Part shown: piece by piece, positions 23,718 to 35,155 of the stretch | How positions within the stretch are numbered: the first letter of the stretch is position 1 | Layout: the number at the start of each line of letters is the position of its first letter | Program-made: the position numbers and the translations under genes | Assembly: GCA_016801885.1 (NCBI GenBank) | Contig: CM028893.1 | Coordinates: 10,181,950-10,245,949, forward strand | DNA: 64,000 nucleotides | Origin: Toxotes chatareus | Lineage: Eukaryota; Chordata; Actinopteri; Toxotidae | Reading direction: 5' to 3' | Notes under the pieces: generated by a model | What the model saw: the letters and a program-made list of their open reading frames with translations, nothing else | The model's database searches: none | What the model was told of the DNA's origin: nothing

Positions 23718-24047
23718 GCCAGCAAGCGACAACAATGCACTAACATCTTTTGCTTTTCTTCTTAACCCCTCCCACACACTTGCAGCTCTCTTGTTGTCTT
23801 CTTCTATCACAGTTGAGAGGAAAATATCACCTCAGGTCTAACCTTTCAAATGTAGAAAAAATGCTCACAACCTTGACAGAAGCTCTAAACATTTTGCCCC
23901 CCGGTAAATATTAGGCTTTGTGTGAAAGAGAAATCTTGCAGGCAGCTGACACAGAGCTGGAGGGCAAACATGCAAACCTTGATTAACTTGTGTTGTGCCT
24001 GTTTTTCCCTTGGAAAGCTCTAACTCTGCTGGCTAGTACTGTAGTTG

Positions 24048-24083
24048 TTTTTTTTCTTCTTCTTCTTTTTTTTTTTTTTTTTT
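24048..24083 (+). repeat. T-rich run with TTC interruptions
   Basis: T5, then TTC units, then about twenty T. It might be the tail of an old minus-strand retroposed element, but no element body is recognisable beside it. Confidence 0.85.
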
Positions 24084-26008
24084 GTATTTTAAATACTGCT
24101 GTCATAGTATTGTGAAAGAAGAGGGAGAATAGTTTGCGAAAAGAAAAAGGAGATGACTGGTGAGAATAAACATGGCAGCATTATTGAATATAAGTATGCT
24201 TGAAATCTTATCTGGTCTAACGTCATGAGGAAGTTTACAGTGTTCCCTAATAAACTGTCAGATAGATAATGGAATATGATTTCAAAGAGTTTCAAATGCA
24301 CTCCAGTGTACTGCAGTCATTCACAGTCACCACGATAGAACATTACTGGTGAAAATATACTGGATCCAATATCTTCAGTCAGGCAGCAGAGAGCATAAAA
24401 TAAACCTTTAATCACTGAAGAGTGAATACAGTGTCCAAAGAGCTGCTAAGTTGTCCAGATAAAGAGACATTATTCTGCCAGCAGCCGCTTTCAAGTATTC
24501 TTCTGATTGTGCTTCTTAATGTGTGTGTGTGTTTCTGTTGTGTTTCTATACAGTGTGTGGATTTACAGTAGTCTCTTATTTGTTGTTGGTGTTTTGTTTT
24601 CTTTTTTCTTTTCTCGCTTCTCTTTGCAAATTGAGCGTGAATTCTAAAATGCAGATTTAATATTGTTTGGCAGCGTAGTGGTGGACAAGCTCAGTCTTTA
24701 GCTGTTTGTGTAAGGAAACATTTCAATATAGATAGACTATGATGTTTTCTAAAAAACACTGTGTTGTTTATGCCAGTTTAAAAGACAAATTAACAGTCAA
24801 TTCAAACTATTCAGCTGAGGTTAGGGGGTAGAAAATCCTAACACAAAGTTGTGAGAGTTTGAAGATAATGTCTCCTTTTGTTTACCAACTCTAGCACACA
24901 GTGTTCTATGTTCCTGGTTATGTTCCATTTCTTACATATGTTTGTGCATAACCTATTTAGGGATTCGAAGCCTGTTCTGCTGTTTTCTGATTAAAACCAA
25001 GGACCCAGAATGTGACAGTATGCATGTAATTGAGAGAGTGTGAAATAGAGATTCTGACATATGGACAGCTGCACTACCCACCTGCATACCACATACAGTA
25101 TGCATAGACACATTGACATATACTGGCTTGCACAGAGAGAATCAGGACTAACCCTGTCTTTTCTTGCCTTGGGTGATAACTGTCGTATCAAAACTTTTTT
25201 TTTTTTTTTCCCCACAATCACGCGTTGGCTGTACCTGTATCATCTGACCAAAGCAACACTGCCCTCAGGATACCACTTTTCTTCAGCCAAAAAGACGTAA
25301 CAGAAGACACTTGACAGGCTGACGCTGCCCAGTTTAACCCCAATGCCCTGTCTGCCAACCTCTGGTCTCCAGCCGCAAGCTTGTTAGGATTTTTATTTTC
25401 TGCCACTGTACCTTAAAGTATCTTTGCACAACACAAATACACAATACTGCTCCAGGTCTAGCTATAACTGCACAATTACATATTCACGCTTCCTCACAGC
25501 ACATGTGTTTGTTTGCCACCCAGCTCGTCAAATGTGACATTAACAGAGAGTTCATAATTAAAGGCTGTTTTCAAATACCAGCCCAGCTATTCCTTTGGAA
25601 ATATGGTTTCATAATGAGAAAGTAGTTCACAATAGAAGCCCAGCCTCTTTTTCCCCATGGGAGGGAATAATACCTACCTTCATTAATTATGACTTAATGA
25701 AATACAAAATTGCCCCAGGTGCTGTTTGAATGACAGGTAGTCGAGGAAAGCCCCCTTAAATGTATATAAGCCTTGCAGTACAACGTTACCTTCTAATTGG
25801 CAATTTACCACCCACTCAGTAGTCAGGATGACTTTCTCAGTATCTTTGGAGGTATTAGCAATAGTGTTTTTCAACATCCAGATTAATTTCTTAAAAGAAC
25901 GCCTTAAAAAAAAAAAAAAAAGTGTTGTGCTTGCAAATAAAGGGATGTGATTTAAAGGGGGGAAGAGTGCTCGTCTTGGAGGTATTGTGAAAGGGCTCCA
26001 AGGAAGCG
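24084..26008. other. Non-coding stretch, no gene seen
   Basis: T15 at 25195-25209 and A15 at 25907-25921. About 25675-25890 is repeat-free, AT-rich and carries TTAATTA-type homeodomain cores. It is also open on the minus strand as the C-terminal part of a 164-codon frame whose N-terminal half is read through the GA array. I regard that frame as spurious and the segment as a possible conserved non-coding element. Confidence 0.45.
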
Positions 26009-26068
26009 ACAGAGAGAGAGAAAGACAGAGAGAGGTAAAGATAGGAAAACAGAGAGAGAGAGAGAGGC
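26009..26068 (+). repeat. (GA)n-rich microsatellite, interrupted
   Basis: Two GA arrays (about 26009-26035 and 26050-26067) are separated by AAAGATAGGAAAA-like sequence. They read as Ser-Leu repeats on the minus strand. Confidence 0.9.
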
Positions 26069-26324
26069 CAGGAGCATTAAACTCGAGTGAAATAAATTTG
26101 CTTAGCAGGTACTTCTGTTGGAGTCGCCTCCACTGAAAGAGGAGATCAGTCTTGCCGGTTCGGCATTGCCATTTCATCTAATCCCGCTCTCCATTTTTTT
26201 TCATGAGCTTGGGAATCTGTCATTCACAGGCCATTCATTTTTAATACACTTGCCAATAATAGATGCTATAAATACTCTAATATGTATGGTTTGTACTTTG
26301 GTCCAGCCAAGTCTGCTTTCCACT

Positions 26325-26560
26325 GGGAAATAAAGCAAATGATTATTCAATTAATTGATTAGACAATAAACAGAAGACAAATTACCAAAATTCTGATAAG
26401 CAATAAATTGTTCAGGTCATATTTTAACCGCAAATGCCAAATATTTACTAGTTCCCGTCCACTCTGGTTTCATCTTTGCTGGTTTTCTTCATTGTTTATG
26501 ATAATTTAAAGAGAATATAGCTTTGGTTTGGTTGTGGAAAGCAAAACATTTGAATGTGTG
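26325..26560 (+). mobile_element. Family C interspersed repeat
   Basis: Begins with the dense 'CAATTAATTGATTAGAC' motif and continues through 'CGCAAATGCCAAATATTTAC' (26429-26448). The copy at 40425-40650 has the parallel words 'TGCAAATGCTGAGTATTTGC', so the family is visible twice in this window. I recall it as a common percomorph repeat with a GGCTGCAAC start and CGATTAATCGATTA core. This copy is well diverged. The boundaries are approximate. Confidence 0.6.
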
Positions 26561-27553
26561 TTAGGAAAGTATCTCAGTTGTCTTATAATGTTTCTATTTA
26601 TTCCTCACTTTCTAGTAGTTGGAAACAATAAGTCATGACCTGATTTAGACAGGAGTGAAGATCAAATGGTTTTAGTTTTGAATCACTGATGACTCATATA
26701 CTCTGAGAGCTTCAAAAGGCCTAAACCAAACCAGAGGTCTGGTGAGATCACTTCTTTCTGAAGATTTTCTTCATTTTCATTTTCTTTTCTTTTTTTTAGT
26801 CTTCAGACCCAATTGACACTGACTCAACTGATCACTTGAGGCAATTTATCAGAGTTCGCACATCTCCCTCTGGAGCCTCAGAGGATTATTTATGTAACTT
26901 TTTTTCACATAGTGCAGTATTACTCCCTAAGGCCTGTAAACAGACTTTCCCCTTTAATTTTGATTTTAAAAAATGACTACATTCAGACATGTTAGCCATA
27001 TACATCATATCAAGTTGGGTTACCTGACAACTTTCAGTGGCTGTTTCATTTACATTCCATTGAAGACTCAGTTGCACAGTAATGACGACTTAATCCTTGA
27101 TTAAGTTGCTTTGCTGGTGTTTGAACTGGCATGAATCAGAAAAGAAATGTTTAATTCTCCATGTTATTATTTGTTATTATAATACATTTCTGTTGGTTTT
27201 AATTCAGCCTGTAGACATTTACAAGACATGAAGTGCCTGAGCTGTCAGTGCTAATGCAGTACATTGCCAGTGATTCACTAGAGCTGCTGTCGAGGGTTGT
27301 CGATACAAGAGTGCACCGCGTCTGTGACAAGAACGCTTTTATTTGGCAGTGGATTGAATTATTTATTGAAATGATATTAAAATAATACAGTGCTACTGAG
27401 AGAAAGAATTATCTTGTCCTGCTTGTCCTTTGAAGGTAGGACTTGCTGCAAAAATCTTATCCAGCAAACGGCCCCAGCCACTTCCCATCCCTCAACGGTT
27501 GTTTGCTAGCAGTGGAAAAACTTTTTTTAAGTGTGCGGTAATTAAAAGGAGGA
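26561..27553. other. Non-coding stretch, no gene seen
   Basis: Unique AT-rich sequence with short frames only. Confidence 0.5.
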
Positions 27554-27575
27554 GGGTGAGGGGTGGGGGGTGGGG
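27554..27575 (+). repeat. G-quadruplex motif
   Basis: Runs of 3, 4, 6 and 4 G with linkers TGA, T and T make a canonical four-tetrad-capable motif on the plus strand with very short loops, which favours a stable parallel quadruplex. Confidence 0.85.
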
Positions 27576-30500
27576 TGTTGAAGTAACAGAAGTACACTGC
27601 AATATCCCCACTAAATTCTCTGTAATGGTGAGGTGAGTCAGTTGCCTTAATTAGTTTAGTCTTTCTTCTTCCTCTCTCTCTCGTGGAGTCATTAATGTCG
27701 ACATGAACATTTTTCTCTCATTTGAATGGGTAAATAATGAAAGCGGAGTGACAGTTGGGGGGTGAGCTAGTCACAACTTTTTAAAGCAGCAGGAAGGAAG
27801 CAATTAACAGGATCTGACAACCCAGAGGGACACACAAATACACACACTCAGGCACGCAACACACACGCCAATACATACAGTACATACTAACATACAGACC
27901 CAATGTTTGCCAACTTCAGCGTGTTACTAGAATACTTGCAGAAATTGATATGCAGCGTGTCACACCTGGTTCACCTTTATTAGAGGTGTGTATTAAATAA
28001 TAGAAGTCACACTTGCACAAATTCTGTCCTGAGCTCATTTTGATGCTCCTCAGCGTGTCACTGAGACCTTAGTCTGGATTTTTTGTCAAGGTGAGAAACC
28101 TCACATCAAAACATAGTGCATTCCATCAAAGAGATAGATGGACCATTGTTCAATTAGCAAATGAAAGCTGTAATTGTTTGGATGCTGCTCTCCTCCGTAA
28201 ATTTAGCAGTGATAATTAATTGTAGCGAGTGAAAACACTCATCAGGGAGATGAACCATTAGAGAGGTAGGTAAACAAACCCTTATCTATTACGGGTGAGT
28301 GGCTGATAAGGATTGATGAGAAAAGTTTTATTTTCGCAAAAAAGACAAAAAGAAAAAAAGTGGAATCCGAGAAACTTTTCCCACACTCGATCCAAAAGAG
28401 AAGCACCTGCCCTTGGGTCTAAATCTGAATGAGTCATCATAATCGAGATTTAATTACATTAATAAAATTGTTATTTTTCTCAGCTTGCTCGCACAAGCAA
28501 AAATAACACGCTGTTGTTCAAAGAACCATGTAAGCGTACTTTTCTGACACAAAATTAAAGTTGCGAGTCATTAAATTTGTAATGATAAATGATCAAACTT
28601 TGCTTTTGATTGTATTTATGGTAATTTTTTTTCAGCCACTCACTATATTTATGGTTGGTAAATACCTCTTTATACAGTATTTTTTATTGATAGTGGAGGA
28701 GTTCAGATTGCCCTCACACACATGCGAGTCACAGGAAAAGATGCAGAATTACTGATTTTAATTTTATCTCTCTGTTATCAGACTCATTGTTTACTGTTCA
28801 CTCACACTGCTCATGTCAACCAAACACATTCTAGTGCGGCAGCTTCACACTGAAAGCATTCAACTGGCAAAACAAGGGGTGGCTTTTATTTTGTGAAGCA
28901 GTGACAGGAAATGCAACGTATTTGTCACTGATCTTGTAAGTACAAGTAAACTGTCTTGTAATGGGAGCGGTGACATGACACGGTTTCCTTGCAAATTATG
29001 AAATAGTAAGTTATAATCACAAGATAAGGTCTCCAGTGTTTTTTCTTTGGTGATTACTGTGAGCTTCCATACCAAATCAACCAGGCCTCATATCACAAGG
29101 ATAAATGCTTCATATTTACTTACACTTTCTTTCACTGATGCTACCTTTAAACTCAGCAGTGTGTTTCACTCCCATATTTATTATTCATGAGGAACTTACC
29201 ATCATGTACCTAAGAATTGTGGGTGAGACTGTTGCTTAATACGTGCAAATGTGAAGCCACTGTAGTATAATTCAATTCTTCTCCTTGGCAGCCCAGATGT
29301 GATCAGCAATTATCTCATGCAGTGTAATTTCTGCCACCTTTTTTTCTTTCTATTGTCTTATATGCATTTAAATATGAGTCATATAGTGTAGGAGTACTTC
29401 AGGTGTGCTGTGATGTACAGCCAGAAAGTCAGCACTTGCTAGTCTCCTTCCGCTGCCTTAAGTTGATGTGAAGTCAAGGTATGAAATGAGTTCATTCTCA
29501 TTAGTCTCAACGTAATATATGATGGTGAAAATTAAATATTCAAGCATCTCAGACTGACGCACCTCAGCAAAGCACGTCACCGGGAAAGAAAGTGGGCATA
29601 AAGTAAGTTGAATGAGTGAGTGATGGGTGGCAGAGCCAGAGGGAGGACAAAACAGAGCAGGAAAAATGGAGGAGTAGATGGAGACTGCCTGATTGGAAAA
29701 TGGATCGGTGACAAAACGCCACAGCTTGGAGCTAAGATTAGGATTCCATCTGTCTTGAATGAAATATTCAAATATACGCTGGTGAGAGGAGGCATATTAC
29801 TAAAAGGATGGATGTGGAGAATATATGAAACAATGACAGGCTCTTTACATCCAGAAGGGTCAGCGCTCACCCAGGCTGTTATTTTGCTTGGAGTGGGAGA
29901 GCTTGCATGTTCCCGAGGCATATGTGCTGTTGCATTTGTGAAAAGACTGATAGGAACAAATTAATATGTTCAAAGCAGTGTTTCTATAAACGGAATGACA
30001 CAGTGAACAGTTGATTATACATAGATCACTCAGAATCAGTCTTGTACTTTGTATCTGCAATTACGGGGCGTTCAGACCAAAAACAGCCACGTCTTTTAAA
30101 AAATGAAAGGGGCGTGTTGTTTCAGACACTGGTGAGACAAATAATTACGATGCAGGAAAAACAAAAAGAATGAAAGAATTACAATCCACATAACCGTGTT
30201 TGTGTAATAGGCCCATGATTTATGAGGCTTTTGAGACTACCAGGGGAATATAATACGACAAGGAAGGATTTTACAACTCTGGAAAGTTATCATGGAGATC
30301 ATTTTATCCTCGGAGACTGAATGTAATCCGGGGTTTCAAAGTTAATGAGGTGACTGCATTTTTTCATAGTCGCCTCTTTGCAGCCCAATCACTGGGCAAG
30401 AACATTGATAACCATTCTGCAAAACCCCCCACTACATTCGCTGCCAATAAACTAGGGTTAAAGTAAGGTTAGGGTTAGGCAACATGAAAAAAGTTCCGTC

Positions 30501-31070
30501 CTACAATTACCAGTGGATGTCATGATGTAGGAATTTGATATCCTTGCCTGTTGTTTTCTTGTAGCACATTCCAACAGCATGAATGTAATCTCTGTTTCAC
30601 TCAGTTTTAATCACTTACTGATTTGAGCTTTCTCCAAATGCTGACTAGCTTGATGAGCTTCCTGAATTCGCAGCCAAAAATCTATTAAAGTTTTCATTCA
30701 TAATTTCCACCGCAGCCTTCATAAGAGGAGGAAGGAAGCAGCGTGAGGAAAACCCACCAGCATGCTTACAAAAAAAAAATACATTAAACATTTTACAAAT
30801 TAGTGAAATACTGTTTCACACAAATCAAAGACATCAAATGGTGTCTGTTAGGATTAAGAACAGGCGACCTGTGTAGTTATTACAAATCACAGGAGGACCC
30901 TTAGTAATAAAAGAACTACATGAATAAGGCTTCTGATTGACAAATCAAAGGGCACCCCTTACAAGAATTTTTTCCGTCCCAGCAGTAGTGTCATTGCAGT
31001 GTCAATGTACAAGACATCACTTCCAGCACCTGGGAAACTGTTCTGTGGCTGACTTCTGACCTCTGTGTAT
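27576..31070. other. Non-coding stretch, no gene seen
   Basis: CA-rich patch at about 27826-27879. Two overlapping 114-codon frames on opposite strands near 29577-29964 resemble nothing. A decayed GGTTA-type run at 30454-30479 is faintly telomere-like. The words 'ggggcgttcagacc' at about 30064 could be the end of a DNA transposon, but I find no partner end. Confidence 0.45.
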
Positions 31071-31108
31071 GGGGAGGGGAGGAGGAGGGTGGGGCTGGTT
31101 GGGCGGGG
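31071..31108 (+). repeat. G-rich tract, G-quadruplex motif
   Basis: At least six G-runs of three or more (GGGG, GGGG, GGG, GGGG, GGG, GGGG) in 38 bp give several alternative quadruplex registers on the plus strand. Confidence 0.85.
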
Positions 31109-31940
31109 ATGTGAGAGGCTGCCAGTATGGAAAAAAACCCAAGCTTATACTGTCATATTCACTCTTGTTGATTTTGGACATGTTTGGCTGCTTCCCCTGC
31201 TCTGTCGTACTCATCGGGTGTTAAAGGCGGACTGTGGACATAGTAATTTGCATGCTTTAAAGTAATTTAGGAGTGACCTTCAAAGTGGAGGCAAAGAGTG
31301 CAAAACAAATAAGGCAACCAAAATGTCAGGACTGTTATGGGAGATGGGATGTCATTAGGAAATGCACCATAGCAGATCCACCTTAATTCCTGAGAATGGG
31401 AATCTATCAAACCGACAGAGAAATTCATTACAAAGCAATCAGATGAGATGCATCCACACATTTCCAAAAAGACACTATGAGGAAATGCTTTGGTGGTATT
31501 TTAAATGTCATAACGTTATTAATTCTCAGATAAGCGTTTTGCACAGGGTTGAAGACTGAGGACTATGAAGATTATCTTTCAAAAATAAAAAGTTTGATTT
31601 AATTTATTCTTTGTTTTTATGTGCCCTGGCAGGAATAGATGCTTCTAATTAGCTGAGAGGTTTCCAACTGGGATTTCTCTAAAGCAACATTTAGTTATTT
31701 TTCTTAATTAATGTACAAATAGACTGATAATCAAGCAAAAGTTCTAGGTAATTCTAGGTATTTTTTAAAGATTAAATGCCAGTTTGCCATACCAGAGCAG
31801 TATAAGTTTAGAGGTGGTCAAGTTTCTATGTTGCGTTGAAGCCGTTTATCTTCATGTTACAATTAAAGTAGCATGATAGTCCCACTTCAGTAGCAGCTGC
31901 TATGGGATAGATGAGGCTGTCTTGTAGGGAACAAGAACTT
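31109..31940. other. Non-coding stretch, nothing distinctive
   Basis: AT-rich unique sequence with frames under 67 codons. Confidence 0.5.
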
Positions 31941-32090
31941 CTGTACTAAATGTTTCAGACCTTTCAGTCAAAACCACTAAGGTCAGCTGCTTGGTGATGC
32001 TAGGGGAAAAGTCAGGGTCCATCTTCTGGGGGCCATCACTGCCTGTCCAAAATTTCAAAGTAGTCCACCCAGAAGCTGTTGAATAGAAAG
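31941..32090 (+). mobile_element. Family A interspersed repeat, diverged fragment
   Basis: Contains 'TTTCAGTCAAAACCACTAAG', then 'GCTAGGGGAAAAGTCAGGG' and 'CCAAAATTTCAAAG', in the order I recall for a very common fish repeat (CTCAAAACCAC ... GCTAGAGGAAAAGTCAGGGGATCACC ... AAATTTCATGGCAATCC). The copy is old, with indels. Other fragments are at 37640, 45411, 46785 and 53418. Confidence 0.6.
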
Positions 32091-34091
32091 CACAAATAAT
32101 CTCTCACATTTTGAATACATGAATACAAATGAATCTTGATGGAATGAGGCCAAAATTAAACTTAACCTTGGATGGTTCTGAACTTTTGTACATTTCATTA
32201 ACTCTTCAAACTTGCTCCCCATTAGGTGTACATGACATTGTTTTCCTCAGCCTGATCCAACAAGATGGTACTAACTGGTGGGTGTGTAACATTGTGCCAC
32301 ACTAGGTACAGCTCATGGTACCAGTGTGTGTTATTATACAAAAGAATCAACAGAAGCAATTAATCATCACTTTTAAAGGGCATTTAAAATGGTGCAACTT
32401 TGGTCAAGTTGTTAGAAAAATTATAACTTCTTGTTGTCTTTGTTTTGTTTTTGTTTGAAAATTAGCTTTTTTTTCGTCGTGCTTAGTAAAAGTAATTAGA
32501 CCGATCTGCAACAGCATCTCACACATAGTTGATTTATATCAAGCTGAACAATTATCATATTGAGATGAATAAATCAGAAGAATGTAATTAACAGCACATA
32601 TTGAGTAGATGCCAGCCTAAACTCTGGCATTTCAGAGGTGGAGATTTAATTATGGCTCGGGTGGCTTGAAAGACCATTGCTTTCAATAGTTGTGACAACT
32701 GTGGGCAGTGCGGGGAAGGAAGGTGGAGCTTGCGGTGAGACAGAGCTACCATGGAAGTTGTGGAGCCGTGTCAACCTGCCAGCTCCTGAAATAGCCCAGA
32801 CAGCAATAACTCACATTTGTCCTGACCAAGGTGAGATAACGGCAGGCCGGAGCCAGCGCTAGGGAAAGTGTACGACTGGATGGGCTACTTCCATTACAAG
32901 TTGTATCACCTGTGAGATCCAGGAGTCAGATAAGAGACCAACATTTCCTTTCTTAATTATTTTGGTTTCCTCGTACTTTCATGTTGGCATTTGAAAATAG
33001 CTTTTGCCAACGTGTCTGGTCCTTTTCTTCACAGTTTTCTTTCTTCTACACAACTCGCTCAGGATGTTTGCACCTGAAATGCTTTTTCACCAAACCGAGC
33101 AAAGTCCTCTTTAAGAACAACAAAGAAGAAGATGACAACAAGTAAACAATCTCAGTTCTCTTTATTAATGTTTCTTTAAAGTGGTTCTTTTTTTCTATCT
33201 CTGATGGATCCCTTTGTTCACGCTCTTTAGAACCCAACTCTCTAATGTGAAAAGAAAGATGATATCAGTGTTGTAAAACAAACAGGGTAATGCTTAATTT
33301 GATCAAACTTTTTATGGGCTGAATCTAACCGTCTAATTAAGGTGGCTTCTCAAAACGTTTTTAGTTCAAAAGAAAGATTGTGTGTCATTATTCAGCAGTT
33401 ATGTCGTTCTTTATCTTTGCATAAAGCAAAATTTGGCAAATCGAGAATTTAAATGAGGAATATTGTTCCGTCAAATGTCATTTGATTGCCTCTATTACTT
33501 CATACTGTATTTTCTGAAGCAAACTGAGCCACTGCACTGTAAGTGCTCTGTGTTAACAATGCTTCAAATGAAGCAAGTCAGATTCTTTTCACTGAGTTTA
33601 TTGGAGTATTCACGTATGAGTAAAAACTGCTGACTAAAGGCTCCGAGTTCATTTAGATGACTGAAGTTGGCCAACTGTGAAAACACCTCAAATCTGTGAA
33701 GCCAGGCATATATTTGAACAGGCATGTAGATTTATTTATTTATTTGCAGCACTTGAATAAGGATGGAGGAGAGAGTTAAAGGCTTGAGACAGAGTTATGT
33801 TTGAAGGGGTACTTTGTCCTTGGAGAAAATGCAATGTACAATACAGAGAATGTGGAAACAAGACAAGAAATGAGAAAAAGGGCCTAAAAGTATCTCAACA
33901 GTCCCCCCAGGCCCAGTGGAGCACTCTCCGCTGCCCATGATCATAAATCCAGATCTGGGCTCTGCAGTATATGGTAGCTCTGTGCCCACAGCTTCCAGAT
34001 GATTCCTCTCTGTCTCCCCCCCCTTTCCATTTTCTTTTTTACCTACACTGTACCTGTTGGAGGAAGCAAAATACGTCCTACATATCACCAT
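32091..34091. other. Non-coding stretch, no gene seen
   Basis: Unique sequence. A GC-richer segment at about 32690-32870 is open for 61 codons but unrecognised. A TTTA run lies at about 33731-33745. Confidence 0.5.
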
Positions 34092-34107
34092 GGGAGGGAG
34101 GGAGGGG
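34092..34107 (+). repeat. Compact G-quadruplex motif
   Basis: GGGAGGGAGGGAGGGG: four G-runs with single-A linkers, among the most compact quadruplex-forming arrangements. Confidence 0.85.
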
Positions 34108-35114
34108 AGACGCTAGGAGGCCAAGTCACAACCAACTCAAAGGATGTTGATCACTTGTGTCTTATCGCAGGCAGAGCCAGGCCACCCCTTGTGAATTAAA
34201 GGAGAAATAGTATCTCACTCCCTCATTTTTCACCGCCCAGAGATGTTCGGTTGCTCCCTTTCTTCCGGCTTCTGTGCCAGAGAGATAATCCGGGCCCATT
34301 CCGGGCAGCAGAATCCATCTTTCTCGGGGTGTTGGACCGTTAGTCCTTGGCTCCTCTGAGGTCATTGGTGCCCAGACTAAACAGAAGTGCTCCCAAACAG
34401 AACCCCTTTTTTTTTTTTTTTTTTTTCGGTTAACACTGTTTTTATTTCCACTTTGTTTTATGCCAAAATTGGAGGACTGCTACAACAAGGACCGTAGTGC
34501 TGAATCTTTTAATTAAAGGTCTTAAATAATAGGGTTTAAAGGGTATCTTGTCGCTGTCTCTCCAGTTTTTGTAAAACAACATGTACTTCTTCACTTAAAC
34601 ATTTCACACCTACACACAAACCACTTTGGTAATTTCTAGAACTCATTTTTAGACCACATTATTTCATTTTATACCAAAAGAAAAGCATCTTCAGTGGAAA
34701 TATATTCCTCATGTTTCTTTGTAAGATTCAAGGAATCATTTAATCTTCTGTACTTTCTCAAAATTATAAGCAGAAATATAAGTTTTATCTATTTATCTGC
34801 AGTGGCAGTGCCCGTGTATGAGTGTTCTCTGGTACGTGTGAATTTTTGTTTCTGACTGACAGTCTCTGGGTTGTAATTTGAAAAGTGCATCACTTGTGTG
34901 GTTGGGCACTAAAAATAGTTCATAGTATGGCTTCAATTCCAACAGCCACATAGGCAGTTAACCAGCTGGAGGGCTGTTAGCCTTTGCTTTGTTCCATCTG
35001 TGATTTGAGTACCTACATTAGCTTTATGACCCCATGCGTTAGTTATGTTGTGATTCAAAACACAGGGTGAGGTACGAGTGAGTGCTGATGGTACACAGCT
35101 AATCACCGCTGGGA
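34108..35114. other. Non-coding stretch, possible conserved segment
   Basis: About 34200-34375 is less AT-rich and repeat-free, with TAATCC (PITX/OTX-type core) at about 34287 beside a CCGGGCCCATTCCGG partial palindrome. A T20 run sits at 34407-34426. No gene. Confidence 0.45.
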
Positions 35115-35155
35115 GTTTTAACAGTATTGTTAAAACTGTTTTAACAGTATTGTTA
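35115..35155 (+). repeat. Tandem copy of a self-complementary 18-mer
   Basis: GTTTTAACAGTATTGTTA occurs at 35115-35132 and again, identical, at 35138-35155. Each copy is itself nearly palindromic (TTTTAACAGT against ATTGTTAAAA), so the segment can fold in several registers. Confidence 0.9.

Noticed and set aside
25683..26177. 164-codon minus-strand open frame
   Set aside because: Prolonged by the GA array (Ser-Leu repeats) and an A-run (Phe run); no known domain.
30061..30160. DNA-transposon terminus starting 'ggggcgttcagacc'
   Set aside because: No inverted partner, target duplication or transposase remnant found.
30454..30479. Interstitial telomeric repeat
   Set aside because: Only about two TTAGG-type units with errors; too short and degenerate.
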